Source: Rhizobiaceae bacterium (GTDB lineage Bacteria; Pseudomonadota; Alphaproteobacteria; Rhizobiales; Rhizobiaceae). From it: a stretch of 64,000 nt of DNA. Shown here piece by piece: positions 8,382 to 16,653 of the stretch. Numbering within the stretch: position 1 is the first letter of the stretch; every line of letters starts with the position of its first letter. The stretch covers positions 372,001-436,000 of the forward strand of contig JAEPQK010000004.1 of the NCBI GenBank assembly GCA_017640615.1, given 5' to 3'. The notes under the pieces are model-generated. The model saw only the letters and a program-made list of their open reading frames with translations, was not told the origin of the DNA and searched no databases. The position numbers and the translations under genes were made by a program.

Positions 8382-9269
8382 TCACTTCATCAGCGGCAGA
8401 AGCGTTTCCGCCGTGATGCGCATCTGATCGGTATAGAACTCTTCCGTGAGCAGGCTCGACCCGTGATCCTGGATGAATTTCAGCTGCTCGGGGGAGATAT
8501 CCACCGGGTTGCGCTCGACCATTTCGGGATAACGATTAGCCGGCGTGCGATCGACCGGCGCAACGAACTCGTTGGTCAATGCGCCGTTGTAGCCGATGTC
8601 CTTGAGGATGCCGACAATCTTCGCCCAGTCGATCGTACCGACGCCCGCCGCGAAGCGGTTATTGTCAGCGACGTGGAAGTCAAAGAGCCGGTCGCCAGCC
8701 TTTCGGATGGCTTCCTCGACATCGAACTCTTCCATGTGAATATGGTAGGCGTCGAGGCAAACACCACACTCCGGGCTCACCGCATCGGCCAGAGCCATGG
8801 CCTGTTCGCCACGGTTGAAGAGATAGGTCTCGAAGCGGTTGAGCGGCTCCACGGCAACGCGAACGCCGACCTTCTTGGCATGCGCGAAGCACTCGCGTGT
8901 GGCATCGACCACCCAGCCCCATTCTTCTTCCTCGGTGCCGTCCGGCACCACCTTGCCGACGGTTGCAGGGACGAGGGTGATGATCTCGCCATCCAGCTCG
9001 CTCACCATGGTGAGCACGTCCTTCACATACTGCACGGAGCGCTCGCGCTGTCCTTGATCCTTGGCGGCGAGGTTGCGGTCGCCGAGCATGAGCGTCACCG
9101 CGCCCCAGCAGCGGATGCCATGCTCTTTCAGGAGCGCGCGCGTTTCCTTGGTCTTATACTGTTCGGGCTCGCCGGAAATCTCGATCGATTCATAACCGAA
9201 CTGCTTGATGCGCTTCAGCGTTACTTCCAGCGGTTCGGCGCGCATCCAGTTGTGCGTTGACAGGTGCAT
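8382..9269 (-). CDS. Sugar phosphate isomerase/epimerase family (xylose isomerase-like TIM barrel), copy 1
   Basis: 295-aa TIM-barrel protein of the AP endonuclease 2/xylose isomerase-like family. Metal-site type residues are visible (AVEPLNRFE, CLDAYHIHMEE, DFHVADNNR, TNEFVAP), as in D-tagatose/D-psicose 3-epimerases and IolE/IolI-like enzymes. The ATG at 9269 is chosen over the longer frame to 9323, because GGGAGG lies about 9 bases upstream and the following MHLSTHNWMRAEP is a normal barrel start. It is the first gene of the minus-strand operon and is divergent from a second family member at 9641. Confidence 0.85.
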   Translation of the reverse strand: MHLSTHNWMRAEPLEVTLKRIKQFGYESIEISGEPEQYKTKETRALLKEHGIRCWGAVTLMLGDRNLAAKDQGQRERSVQYVKDVLTMVSELDGEIITLVPATVGKVVPDGTEEEEWGWVVDATRECFAHAKKVGVRVAVEPLNRFETYLFNRGEQAMALADAVSPECGVCLDAYHIHMEEFDVEEAIRKAGDRLFDFHVADNNRFAAGVGTIDWAKIVGILKDIGYNGALTNEFVAPVDRTPANRYPEMVERNPVDISPEQLKFIQDHGSSLLTEEFYTDQMRITAETLLPLMK

Positions 9270-9346
9270 GGCCCAATTCCTCCCGATTTGGCCGCGGTCC
9301 CCGAACTCGTGGTCAGGCCGCATGTTTTTCTATGCTGCCGCAAATC

Positions 9347-9357
9347 TGGTTAGACCA
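9347..9357. promoter_or_regulatory. Candidate GntR/FadR operator 1
   Basis: TGGT-TAG-ACCA, a perfect 4-bp inverted repeat with a 3-bp centre. It has the t.GT...AC.a layout typical of FadR-subfamily operators and lies about 80 bp upstream of the minus-strand isomerase start. Confidence 0.45.
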
Positions 9358-9525
9358 ATTTCGGCTGCTGAAAATCCAGTATCGTATTATGCCTGCGTTC
9401 GCAAGCTATCGCCGGAAATCGTGGGTAATGCAGGCAATCAGCCAATATCTTGCACGAAAGTGCGGCTTGAGTGCTGGATTTGCGGCGGCGCGCCTTTGAC
9501 TCCACTCTTGACCTGCGGCCCATGG

Positions 9526-9538
9526 CTGGTAATACCAG
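9526..9538. promoter_or_regulatory. Candidate GntR/FadR operator 2
   Basis: CTGGT-AAT-ACCAG, a perfect 5-bp inverted repeat with a 3-bp centre, about 100 bp before the plus-strand isomerase gene. It is the best of the three sites and matches site 1 in core and spacing. Confidence 0.55.
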
Positions 9539-9573
9539 ATGAAACGATTTAAGCGCCGCCCGGCGGTTGTTCT

Positions 9574-9594
9574 CTGGTCAATTGGCCGGACCAG
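9574..9594. promoter_or_regulatory. Candidate GntR/FadR operator 3 (nested)
   Basis: Outer arms CTGGTC and GACCAG are separated by 9 bp. Nested inside at 9583-9593 is TGGC-CGG-ACCA, one mismatch from the TGGT-N3-ACCA core of the two other sites. It lies about 47 bp upstream of the ATG at 9641, where a repressor would block the plus-strand promoter or early transcription. Confidence 0.4.
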
Positions 9595-9640
9595 ATGTCG
9601 GGAATAACCGGTCGAACGAAACATCTGGGAGGACAGTTTC

Positions 9641-10696
9641 ATGCCAGCATCGATGAAGGGCCCCGCGATTTTTCTCGCGCAGTTTGCCGGTGACGCGGCA
9701 CCGTTCAATTCGCTTCCCTCAATTGCCAAATGGGCGGGCGATCTTGGCTACAAGGGTGTGCAGATGCCGAGCTGGGACGGGCGCCTGTTCGATCTCGACA
9801 AGGCGGCATCGTCCAAAGACTATTGCGACGAGGTGAAGGGCATCTGCGCGGAGGCGGGCGTAGAGGTGACCGAGCTTTCCACGCATCTTCAGGGCCAGCT
9901 TGTGGCGGTGCATCCCGCCTATGATTCCGCCTTCGATGCATTCGCGCCAGAAAGCGTGCACGGCAATCCGAAAGCGCGGCAGGAATGGGCGGTCGATCAG
10001 GTCACCAAGGCGGCCAAGGCCTCGCGCAATATGGGGCTCGATGTTTCGGTCGGCTTCACCGGCGCTCTGGCGTTTCCCTACCTCTACCCGTGGCCGCAGC
10101 GACCCGCTGGCCTGATCGAGGAAGCGTTCACGGAACTCGCACGGCGCTGGAAGCCGATCCTCGACGTCTATGAAGAACACGGCGTCGATCTCGGCTACGA
10201 AATCCACCCCGGTGAGGACGTCTTCGACGGCACTACATTCGAAATGTTCCTCGATGCGCTGGGCGGGCACAAGCGCTGCACGATCAACTACGATCCTTCG
10301 CATTTCGTGCTGCAGCAGCTCGACTATTTGGCCTTCATCGACATCTATCACGAGCGAATCTCGGCCTTCCACGTGAAGGACGCGGAGTTCAATCCGACGG
10401 GCCGCCAAGGCGTCTATTCGGGCTATGCGGGCTGGATGGAACGCGCCGGCCGCTTCCGCTCGCTGGGCGACGGTCAGGTCGATTTCCCAAGCATTTTCTC
10501 CAAGCTCGCGCAGTACGGCTACACTTCCTGGCCAGTGCTGGAATGGGAATGCGCGATCAAGAGCTCGGAGCAGGGCGCAGCCGAAGGCGCACCCTTCATT
10601 GCCGCCCACATCATCGAAGTGACGGACGTCGCCTTCGACGATTTTGCCGGCGGCAAGACCGACAAGGCCGCAATCAGGAAGATGATGGGAATCTAG
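9641..10696 (+). CDS. Sugar phosphate isomerase/epimerase family (TIM barrel), copy 2
   Basis: 351-aa TIM-barrel protein, longer than copies 1 and 3. It has family-type motifs (YEIHPGEDVFDG, NYDPSHF, AFHVKDAEF, LEWECAI), consistent with a metal-dependent sugar isomerase or epimerase. GGGAGGA lies about 8 bases before the ATG. It starts a plus-strand series followed by a Gfo/Idh/MocA dehydrogenase and a third barrel protein. Such combinations usually process keto or inositol-like sugars by oxidation, isomerisation and epimerisation. The exact reaction is unknown. Confidence 0.87.
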   Translation: MPASMKGPAIFLAQFAGDAAPFNSLPSIAKWAGDLGYKGVQMPSWDGRLFDLDKAASSKDYCDEVKGICAEAGVEVTELSTHLQGQLVAVHPAYDSAFDAFAPESVHGNPKARQEWAVDQVTKAAKASRNMGLDVSVGFTGALAFPYLYPWPQRPAGLIEEAFTELARRWKPILDVYEEHGVDLGYEIHPGEDVFDGTTFEMFLDALGGHKRCTINYDPSHFVLQQLDYLAFIDIYHERISAFHVKDAEFNPTGRQGVYSGYAGWMERAGRFRSLGDGQVDFPSIFSKLAQYGYTSWPVLEWECAIKSSEQGAAEGAPFIAAHIIEVTDVAFDDFAGGKTDKAAIRKMMGI

Positions 10697-10807
10697 GGGA
10701 GTAGGGGAATAAGGGAGTAGGGCAGTAGGGTTTGCGCTGGCGGCCTTTTTGACGCCGGAGCATCCACCGCCGAACATACTGCCCTAATTGCCTATTGCCC
10801 TACTGCC
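10696..10807. repeat. G-tract direct repeat with inverted partner (possible G-quadruplex and hairpin)
   Basis: Between two genes of one operon lie five G-runs at 10696-10730 separated by AGTA-like spacers (core AGTAGGG), which meets the usual definition of a G-quadruplex motif. The tail of this run is complementary to two downstream blocks: TACTGCCCTA at 10777-10786 pairs with 10718-10727, and CCCTACTGCC at 10798-10807 pairs with 10721-10730. The RNA could thus form alternative hairpins just before the ribosome-binding site of the Gfo/Idh/MocA gene. It may belong to a dispersed intergenic repeat family; that needs a genome comparison. Confidence 0.6.
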
Positions 10808-10826
10808 TTAATCCGGGAGAAAACAA

Positions 10827-12020
10827 ATGGTCAGCGCATCGAAATCGCAGGAGGGCAGCGGCCCGATCCGCCTCGGCATGGTCGGCGGGGGGCAGGGGGC
10901 CTTCATCGGCGGCGTTCACCGCATAGCCTCGCGCATCGACGGCGAATTTCAGCTGGTGGCGGGCGCGCTGTCGTCCGACCCAAAGCGCGCAGCCGCGAGC
11001 GCGGCCGAACTCGGCATCGATGCGGACCGCTCCTATGCGAGTTTCGCCGCGATGGCCAAGGGCGAGGCGAAGCGGCCTGACGGTATCGAGGCCGTCGCCA
11101 TCGTCACGCCGAACCACGTCCACTGGCCTGCCGCGAAAGCGTTCCTGGAAGCCGGCATTCACGTAATCTGCGACAAGCCGCTGACCTCGACCTTGGCGGA
11201 CGCAAAGAAGCTGGCGGCTCTGGTGAAAAAGAGCGGTAAGCTCTTCGTGCTCACCCACAACTATACCGGCTATCCTATGGTGCGGCAGGCGCGCGAAATG
11301 GTGCAGTCGGGCAAGCTCGGCAACATCCGGCTCGTGCATGCGGAATATCCGCAGGACTGGCTGACCACCGATATCGAAAAGACCGGGCAGAAGCAGGCGT
11401 CATGGCGCACCGACCCGAAACAGACGGGCGTCGGCGGCGCGACGGGCGATATCGGCACGCATGCCTACAACCTCGCGCGCTTCGTTTCCGGACTGGAGCT
11501 GGACGCGCTGTCGGCCGACCTCGACGCTTTCGTGAAAGGCCGCCGGGTGGACGACAACGCGCATGTGATGCTGCGTTTCAAAAAGAAGGGTGCCGCGCCC
11601 GCCGCCAAGGGCATGATCTGGGCGAGCCAGGTTGCACCCGGCAATGAGAACGCGCTCAAGCTTCGAATCTATGGCGAAAAGGGCGGACTGGAGTGGGAGC
11701 AGGAGCACCCCAACCATCTCTGGTACACGCCCTTCGGTGAGGAAAAGCGACTGATTACGCGTGCCGGCGCAGGTGCTGGCGACGCCGCAGCTCGCGTTTC
11801 GCGCGTGCCGCCTGGCCACCCCGAAGGCTATCTTGAGGGCTTTGCCAACATCTACGCCGAGGCCGCGCGCGCCATTCGCGCCGCGCGCCCGAAATCGGGC
11901 AAGCTCGACAAGAACGTTGTGTTCCCAACCGTCACCGACGGGCTGGAGGGCGTCGCATTTGTCGACGCCTGCGTGAAGTCGGCAAAGGCGAACGCGAAAT
12001 GGACCAAGCTCGCGCTGTAG
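10827..12020 (+). CDS. Gfo/Idh/MocA family oxidoreductase
   Basis: 397-aa NAD(P)-dependent dehydrogenase. A Rossmann start (RLGMVGGGQGAFIG, about residues 13-26) and the family signature with Lys (VICDKPLTSTL) are visible. GGDIGTHAYNL-type C-domain residues (here ATGDIGTHAYNLARF) carry the expected His. These enzymes oxidise sugars, inositols or sugar derivatives, often forming keto-sugars that TIM-barrel isomerases then rearrange. It stands between two such barrel proteins, 30 bases before the second. AT-rich GGGAGAAAACAA precedes the ATG. Confidence 0.92.
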   Translation: MVSASKSQEGSGPIRLGMVGGGQGAFIGGVHRIASRIDGEFQLVAGALSSDPKRAAASAAELGIDADRSYASFAAMAKGEAKRPDGIEAVAIVTPNHVHWPAAKAFLEAGIHVICDKPLTSTLADAKKLAALVKKSGKLFVLTHNYTGYPMVRQAREMVQSGKLGNIRLVHAEYPQDWLTTDIEKTGQKQASWRTDPKQTGVGGATGDIGTHAYNLARFVSGLELDALSADLDAFVKGRRVDDNAHVMLRFKKKGAAPAAKGMIWASQVAPGNENALKLRIYGEKGGLEWEQEHPNHLWYTPFGEEKRLITRAGAGAGDAAARVSRVPPGHPEGYLEGFANIYAEAARAIRAARPKSGKLDKNVVFPTVTDGLEGVAFVDACVKSAKANAKWTKLAL

Positions 12021-12050
12021 GGCGCGAGCGCGGGACAGGGTAGTCGAGCC

Positions 12051-12899
12051 ATGAAAATCGGTATGTGCATGTTTCTGTGGACCACGCATCTGACGCGTGA
12101 CCACGTTTCGCTGCTGCGCGACATCAAGGCCACCGGATTCGACGGTGTCGAAGTGCCGATCTTCGAAGGCGAGCCGGCTTACTTTGCCGAACTCGGTGCC
12201 TTGCTGGACGAGCTGGGGCTTGAGCGCACGGCGGTGGCGGCGATGGGCGACCCGGCGATGAACCTCATTTCAGCCGACGTGAGCGCGCGCGAGGCCGGTA
12301 TCGCTCACATGAAATGGGCGATCGAATGCGCGGCGGCACTTGGCGCTGACAGGTTGAGCGGACCGCTTCATTCCACGCTCGGGCATTTTTCCGGCGAGGG
12401 GCCGAGCGAGGACGAATGGGCCCGTGCGGTGGAAACGCAGCGCGGGGTCGGCGAGTTGGCGGCGACCAGCGGCGTCACCATTGGCCTCGAAGCGCTGAAC
12501 CGCTTCGAGTGCTATCTGGTCAACACGATGGATGATCTGTCGCGGCTGGTCGACGATGTCGGTCACCCGAACATCAAGGCGATGTACGACACCTTCCACG
12601 CCAATATCGAGGAAGCCGACCCGATCGGGGCGTTCACGCGCAACCTGCGCAACATTGTCCATGTGCATATTTCGGAAAACGACCGCGGCGTGCCGGGTCG
12701 AGGCAATGTCCCGTGGACCGAAACCTTCGCAGCCATTAAGGCCAGCGGCTACGATGACTGGCTGACCATCGAGGCGTTCGGGCGCGGCTTGCCCGATCTC
12801 GCGGCCGCGACGAAGGTCTGGCGCGACTTTGCCGAAAGCCCGGAGGCGGTCTACCGCGACGGCTATCGCCATATCAGGCAGGGCTGGGACGCCGCCTGA
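12051..12899 (+). CDS. Sugar phosphate isomerase/epimerase family (3-epimerase/IolE-like TIM barrel), copy 3
   Basis: 282-aa TIM-barrel protein resembling D-tagatose/D-psicose 3-epimerases. Metal-ligand type residues are visible in GLEALNRFECY, AMYDTFHANIEE, VHISENDRGVPG and LTIEAFGR. It closes the plus-strand operon and ends 17 bases before the convergent RpiR gene. Function within the family is inferred only from motifs and from the dehydrogenase next to it. Confidence 0.88.
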   Translation: MKIGMCMFLWTTHLTRDHVSLLRDIKATGFDGVEVPIFEGEPAYFAELGALLDELGLERTAVAAMGDPAMNLISADVSAREAGIAHMKWAIECAAALGADRLSGPLHSTLGHFSGEGPSEDEWARAVETQRGVGELAATSGVTIGLEALNRFECYLVNTMDDLSRLVDDVGHPNIKAMYDTFHANIEEADPIGAFTRNLRNIVHVHISENDRGVPGRGNVPWTETFAAIKASGYDDWLTIEAFGRGLPDLAAATKVWRDFAESPEAVYRDGYRHIRQGWDAA

Positions 12900-12916
12900 G
12901 CGGAAGCGCCAGCCTG

Positions 12917-13780
12917 TCAGAACTTGCGGAAGAAGCGGGTCCGGTCGAACATCTCCTCCAGCGCTTCCATGCGCTGGCGCGTCTCTTTCCAGTTGCGCTC
13001 CTGTACCTCCGCAATCACGATCTCCGCTATCAGCATCACGGCGATATTGGAATCCCACGCGGAGGGCGCCGCAATCTGGCTCTTGAACGTCACCTTGGCG
13101 TGCTGAGCGATCGGCGACACCCACTGGTCGGAGAACAGGATGATGCTCGCGCCGCGCTCGCTGGCGAGTTCGGCCAGCCGCAACGTGCTGTTTTCGTAGC
13201 GCCTGATGTCGAAGACGACGACCACATCATCCGGCTTCAGATTCAGTATGTAGTGCGGCCAGGCGTTGGAGTTGGACGCGATATGAACCACGTCGTCGCG
13301 GATGACCTGCATATGCAGGAAGAAATAATCGGCGAGAGTACGCGTGATGCGCCCGCCGACCACGAAGACGCGGCGCTTGCGGTCGCTGAGCAGATCGCAG
13401 GCAGTGCCGAAATCCGCCGGGTCGATCGCCGACATCGACTGCCCGATATTGTCGATCACCGCTTTGGTGAAACGGTTGAGGATATGGGCGTCCGGGGCGT
13501 CATCCACCCATGTCGCGCGTTTGGTGAGTGGGCTTGAAATCTTTTCGTCGAGCTCAGCGCGCAGCGCCCTCTGAAAGTCAGGAAAGCCGGAGAAGCCGAG
13601 CTTTTGCACGAGCCGCGCGACGGTGGGCGTGGACACGTTCGCAGCCTCCGCGAGCGCGGTGATCGTGCCCATGCCGGAGACGGGATAGTTCTGCAGAATG
13701 ACGCCGCTGAGCTGGCGCTCCGAACGGGTCAGGTCGTCGGTACTGGCGCGCAGCTTTTCCGCAACCGTCGTCGCACTCAC
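12917..13780 (-). CDS. MurR/RpiR-family transcriptional regulator
   Basis: 287-aa regulator: an N-terminal HTH_6 domain (about residues 5-80, ANVSTPTVARLVQKLGF) and a C-terminal SIS sugar-phosphate-binding domain (VFVVGGRITRTLADYF, about residues 133-148). The GTG at 13780 is chosen because AGGAG lies 8 bases before it; the GTG at 13789 is too close to that site. The gene is convergent with the isomerase operon and likely senses a phosphorylated sugar intermediate made by it. Its upstream spacer (13781-13938) is shared with the divergent operon starting at 13939, so it could control either one. Confidence 0.9.
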   Translation of the reverse strand: MSATTVAEKLRASTDDLTRSERQLSGVILQNYPVSGMGTITALAEAANVSTPTVARLVQKLGFSGFPDFQRALRAELDEKISSPLTKRATWVDDAPDAHILNRFTKAVIDNIGQSMSAIDPADFGTACDLLSDRKRRVFVVGGRITRTLADYFFLHMQVIRDDVVHIASNSNAWPHYILNLKPDDVVVVFDIRRYENSTLRLAELASERGASIILFSDQWVSPIAQHAKVTFKSQIAAPSAWDSNIAVMLIAEIVIAEVQERNWKETRQRMEALEEMFDRTRFFRKF

Positions 13781-13938
13781 CCGCGTCACTCCTATTGCTT
13801 CGGCGCAGAAGCGTATAGCGCCTCATATGCAAGTGTCAAAAAATTCACAAAGAAGGCTGGGTTGAAAATATTTGTACGAAAATGAATTGACTCGGTCGCG
13901 CGACACGACGAACATTGGTCCATCCGGGGAGAACGAGC

Positions 13939-14715
13939 GTGCAGCTACCGGCTGGACTTTTTGCAGACGACAGCGTGGTAAGAGCCGCCAATCCCGGCGG
14001 GTCTCATCCCGTTGTTTTGGTCTGCGAACATGCCAGCCTCCGTATCCCGCCGGAGTTTCACGATCTGGGGCTCGAAGCCGATGCGCTGACGAGCCACATC
14101 GCCTGGGATCCTGGCGCGATGGAGACCGCACTTGCGCTCTCGGGCATGCTCGACGCTTCGCTCGTCTACAGCACGGTTTCGCGTCTGGTTTATGATTGCA
14201 ATCGCCCGCCCGAGGCGCCCGCAGCAATGCCGGCGGTCAGCGAAATATATGCCATCCCGGGCAACAGCGCCCTGACGCAGGCTGAGCGGCAGGCGCGCGC
14301 CGAGACCTACTACCGGCCGTTCGAGCAATGCCTCGAAGAAGTGCTCGAAGAACGCAACGGCGACGCCGTGGTCGTAACGCTTCATAGCTTCACACCGGTC
14401 TACAACGGCGTGCTCCGCGATGTCGAAATTGGCGTGCTTCATGACGTGGACAGCCGCTTCGCAGATGCCATGCTGGATACGGCAGAGGGCTACGACGTCA
14501 GGCGCAACGAGCCTTACGGTCCAGCCGACGGGGTGACGCACACCTTGAAGCGCCATGCGCTGCCGCGCGGCCTGCTCAACGTGATGATCGAAATCCGCAA
14601 CGATCTCATCGCCACCCCAGAACAGTGCCTTGCGATGGCAACGCATTTGGCGAACTGGCTCGAGGCGTCTATGGCAAGCCTCCGGCAGCCGCAGCTCGGG
14701 GAGACCGCGAAGTGA
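13939..14715 (+). CDS. N-formylglutamate amidohydrolase family protein
   Basis: 258-aa hydrolase of the FGase family, known for releasing formate from N-formylglutamate in histidine breakdown. Family blocks are visible: VLVCEHASLRIP near the start, HIAWDPGA and DCNRP. No other histidine-degradation gene is present. Instead it leads an operon with a TRAP importer, a glutamine-synthetase-like ligase and two dehydrogenases, so it may hydrolyse a gamma-glutamyl or N-acyl amide; that is inference. The GTG start at 13939 has GGGGAG 7 bases upstream. Its TGA overlaps the GTG of the next gene. Confidence 0.85.
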   Translation: MQLPAGLFADDSVVRAANPGGSHPVVLVCEHASLRIPPEFHDLGLEADALTSHIAWDPGAMETALALSGMLDASLVYSTVSRLVYDCNRPPEAPAAMPAVSEIYAIPGNSALTQAERQARAETYYRPFEQCLEEVLEERNGDAVVVTLHSFTPVYNGVLRDVEIGVLHDVDSRFADAMLDTAEGYDVRRNEPYGPADGVTHTLKRHALPRGLLNVMIEIRNDLIATPEQCLAMATHLANWLEASMASLRQPQLGETAK

Positions 14716-15278
14716 GGTTTCTGCGCAGCTACGTTAGCACTGTCGACGCGATCAACCGGCGCATCGGACGGCTCGTCATGTACGGCATCTTCGTCATGAT
14801 GGCGGTGCTGCTCTGGTCGACGCTGAGCAAGTTCGGCGAGCGGCCTTCGCTGTGGACGCTGGAAGTCGCGCAATTTGCGATGATCGCCTATTTCTTCCTC
14901 GGCGGCCCCTACGCCGTGCAGACCGGCTCGCATGTGCGCATGGACCTGTTCTACGAGAACTGGTCGCTGAAACGTAAATCCGCCGTCGATGCCGTCACGG
15001 TTCTGTGCCTGATGGTCTACCTCGTGGTGATGCTGTGGGGCGGCATCAGTTCCACCGCTTATTCGCTGGGCTATTTCGGCTCCGAACCGCTTGCCTTTTT
15101 CGCCGGGCTGATCACTGGGTCGGAGGATATCGGCACCCTGGAGCGCAGCCGCACGATCTGGCGGCCCTATCTGTGGCCGATCAAGACGATCATGTGCCTC
15201 GGCCTTCTGCTCATGCTGATGCAGGCGCTGTCCGAACTCGCCAAGGACATCATGCATTTGCGCGGCGAGGAGGCCTGA
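14712..15278 (+). CDS. TRAP transporter small permease (DctQ type)
   Basis: 188-aa membrane protein with four predicted helices, the small membrane subunit of a tripartite ATP-independent periplasmic transporter. The GTG start at 14712 overlaps the upstream stop (GTGA) and has GGGGAG 8 bases before it. The large permease follows after a 2-base gap. TRAP importers use the sodium or proton gradient and a periplasmic binding protein to take up carboxylates and related organic solutes. Confidence 0.88.
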   Translation: MRFLRSYVSTVDAINRRIGRLVMYGIFVMMAVLLWSTLSKFGERPSLWTLEVAQFAMIAYFFLGGPYAVQTGSHVRMDLFYENWSLKRKSAVDAVTVLCLMVYLVVMLWGGISSTAYSLGYFGSEPLAFFAGLITGSEDIGTLERSRTIWRPYLWPIKTIMCLGLLLMLMQALSELAKDIMHLRGEEA

Positions 15279-15280
15279 TC

Positions 15281-16606
15281 ATGTCTTACGAGATGATCGC
15301 ACTGCTGATGTTCGCGTCGATGATGCTGCTTCTGTTCAGCGGCCAGCGGGTGTTCGGCGCGATTGGTTTCGTCGCCGTGATCGCGGCGCTCGCACTGTGG
15401 GGCGATCGCGGCGGCTTCGACATTGCGTTTTCGCAGTCGATCAAGCTCATGCGCTGGTACCCGCTGCTCACCGTGCCGATGTTCGTATTCATGGGTTACG
15501 TGCTGTCGGAAAGCCGCATCGCCGACGATCTCTATCGCATGTTCCACGTCTGGATGGGCGGCCTGCGCGGCGGATTGGCTATCGGCACGATCGGCCTGAT
15601 GGTGCTGATCTCCGCCATGAACGGCCTGTCGGTGGCCGGCATGGCGATCGGCGCAACCATCGCTCTGCCTGAGTTGCTGCGACGCGGCTACGACAAACGT
15701 ATGGTGACCGGCGTCATTCAGGCCGGTTCGTCTCTCGGCATTCTCGTTCCGCCCTCGGTGGTACTCGTGCTTTATGCGATGATTGCGCGCCAGCCTGTCG
15801 GTCAGCTCTGGCTCGCAGGCATTATTCCGGGCCTCATGATGGCTGGGATGTTCGTGCTCTACATCGCCATTCGCTGCCGCATGAACCCCGAACTAGGGCC
15901 TGTCCTTTCGAAGGAAGAGCGCGATCTGCCGCCACGCGAGAAATACGGACTGCTGCTTGCAGGCCTGCTGCCGCTGGCGATCTTCTTCGCGATGATGATC
16001 CCCTTCGTGAACGGCTGGACCTCGCTGGTGGAAAGCTCGGCCATCGGCGCCATCACCGCCTTGCTGGCCGCCGTGCTCAAGGGGCGCATGACCTGGCAGG
16101 TGTTCGAAACCTCGGTGAGGAACACGCTCGGCATTACCTGCATGTTCATGTGGATTATTCTGGCCGCGCTTGCTTTCGGCGCGGTGTTCGACGGCCTTGG
16201 CGCGGTGAAGGCGATCGAAAGCCTGTTCACCGAGCGGCTCGGCCTGTCGCCCTGGATGATCCTCATCCTGATGCAGCTCAGCTTCATCCTGATGGGCACG
16301 TTCCTCGACGATACGGCCATGCTGGTTATCGTCGCGCCGCTTTACATTCCGCTGGTCGGCGCGCTGGAATTCGATCTCATCTGGTATGGCGTGCTCTACA
16401 CGATCACCACGCAGATCGCGTATATGACGCCGCCCTTCGGCTACAATCTGTTTCTGATGCGGGCGATGTCTCCGCCCGAAATCGAACTCAGCGATATCTA
16501 CCGGTCCATCATCCCGTTCGTCGCCGTCATGGTGCTGGCGCTGACGATCATAATGGTCTTTCCGCAGATAGCCCTGTGGCTACCTGAATATGTCTACGGA
16601 AAATGA
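15281..16606 (+). CDS. TRAP transporter large permease (DctM type)
   Basis: 441-aa channel subunit with about 12 hydrophobic helices. Family motifs are visible (GSSLGILVPPSVVLVLY and the C-terminal GTFLDDTAMLVIVAPLY). The ATG at 15281 follows GGAGG by 7 bases. Frame upstream to 15005 is open but overlaps DctQ and is not coding. Its last bases overlap an ATG in the frame of the binding-protein gene. Confidence 0.93.
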   Translation: MSYEMIALLMFASMMLLLFSGQRVFGAIGFVAVIAALALWGDRGGFDIAFSQSIKLMRWYPLLTVPMFVFMGYVLSESRIADDLYRMFHVWMGGLRGGLAIGTIGLMVLISAMNGLSVAGMAIGATIALPELLRRGYDKRMVTGVIQAGSSLGILVPPSVVLVLYAMIARQPVGQLWLAGIIPGLMMAGMFVLYIAIRCRMNPELGPVLSKEERDLPPREKYGLLLAGLLPLAIFFAMMIPFVNGWTSLVESSAIGAITALLAAVLKGRMTWQVFETSVRNTLGITCMFMWIILAALAFGAVFDGLGAVKAIESLFTERLGLSPWMILILMQLSFILMGTFLDDTAMLVIVAPLYIPLVGALEFDLIWYGVLYTITTQIAYMTPPFGYNLFLMRAMSPPEIELSDIYRSIIPFVAVMVLALTIIMVFPQIALWLPEYVYGK

Positions 16607-16653
16607 GCGACGACAAGAAGCGCAACAAGCACAAAGCAAAGAGGAGAAGTCCG

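Larger units (their letters stand above)
9270..9640. promoter_or_regulatory. Divergent intergenic region between two isomerase genes, with three FadR-type palindromes
   Basis: A 371-bp spacer from which two transcripts run outward. No credible gene is seen in it. It contains three TGGT/ACCA palindromes, annotated separately at 9347, 9526 and 9574-9594, and relatively AT-rich stretches that could hold promoters. The spacing of the palindromes suggests that both divergent promoters are controlled, probably by the GntR/FadR-type protein encoded at 6439-7155. Confidence 0.6.
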
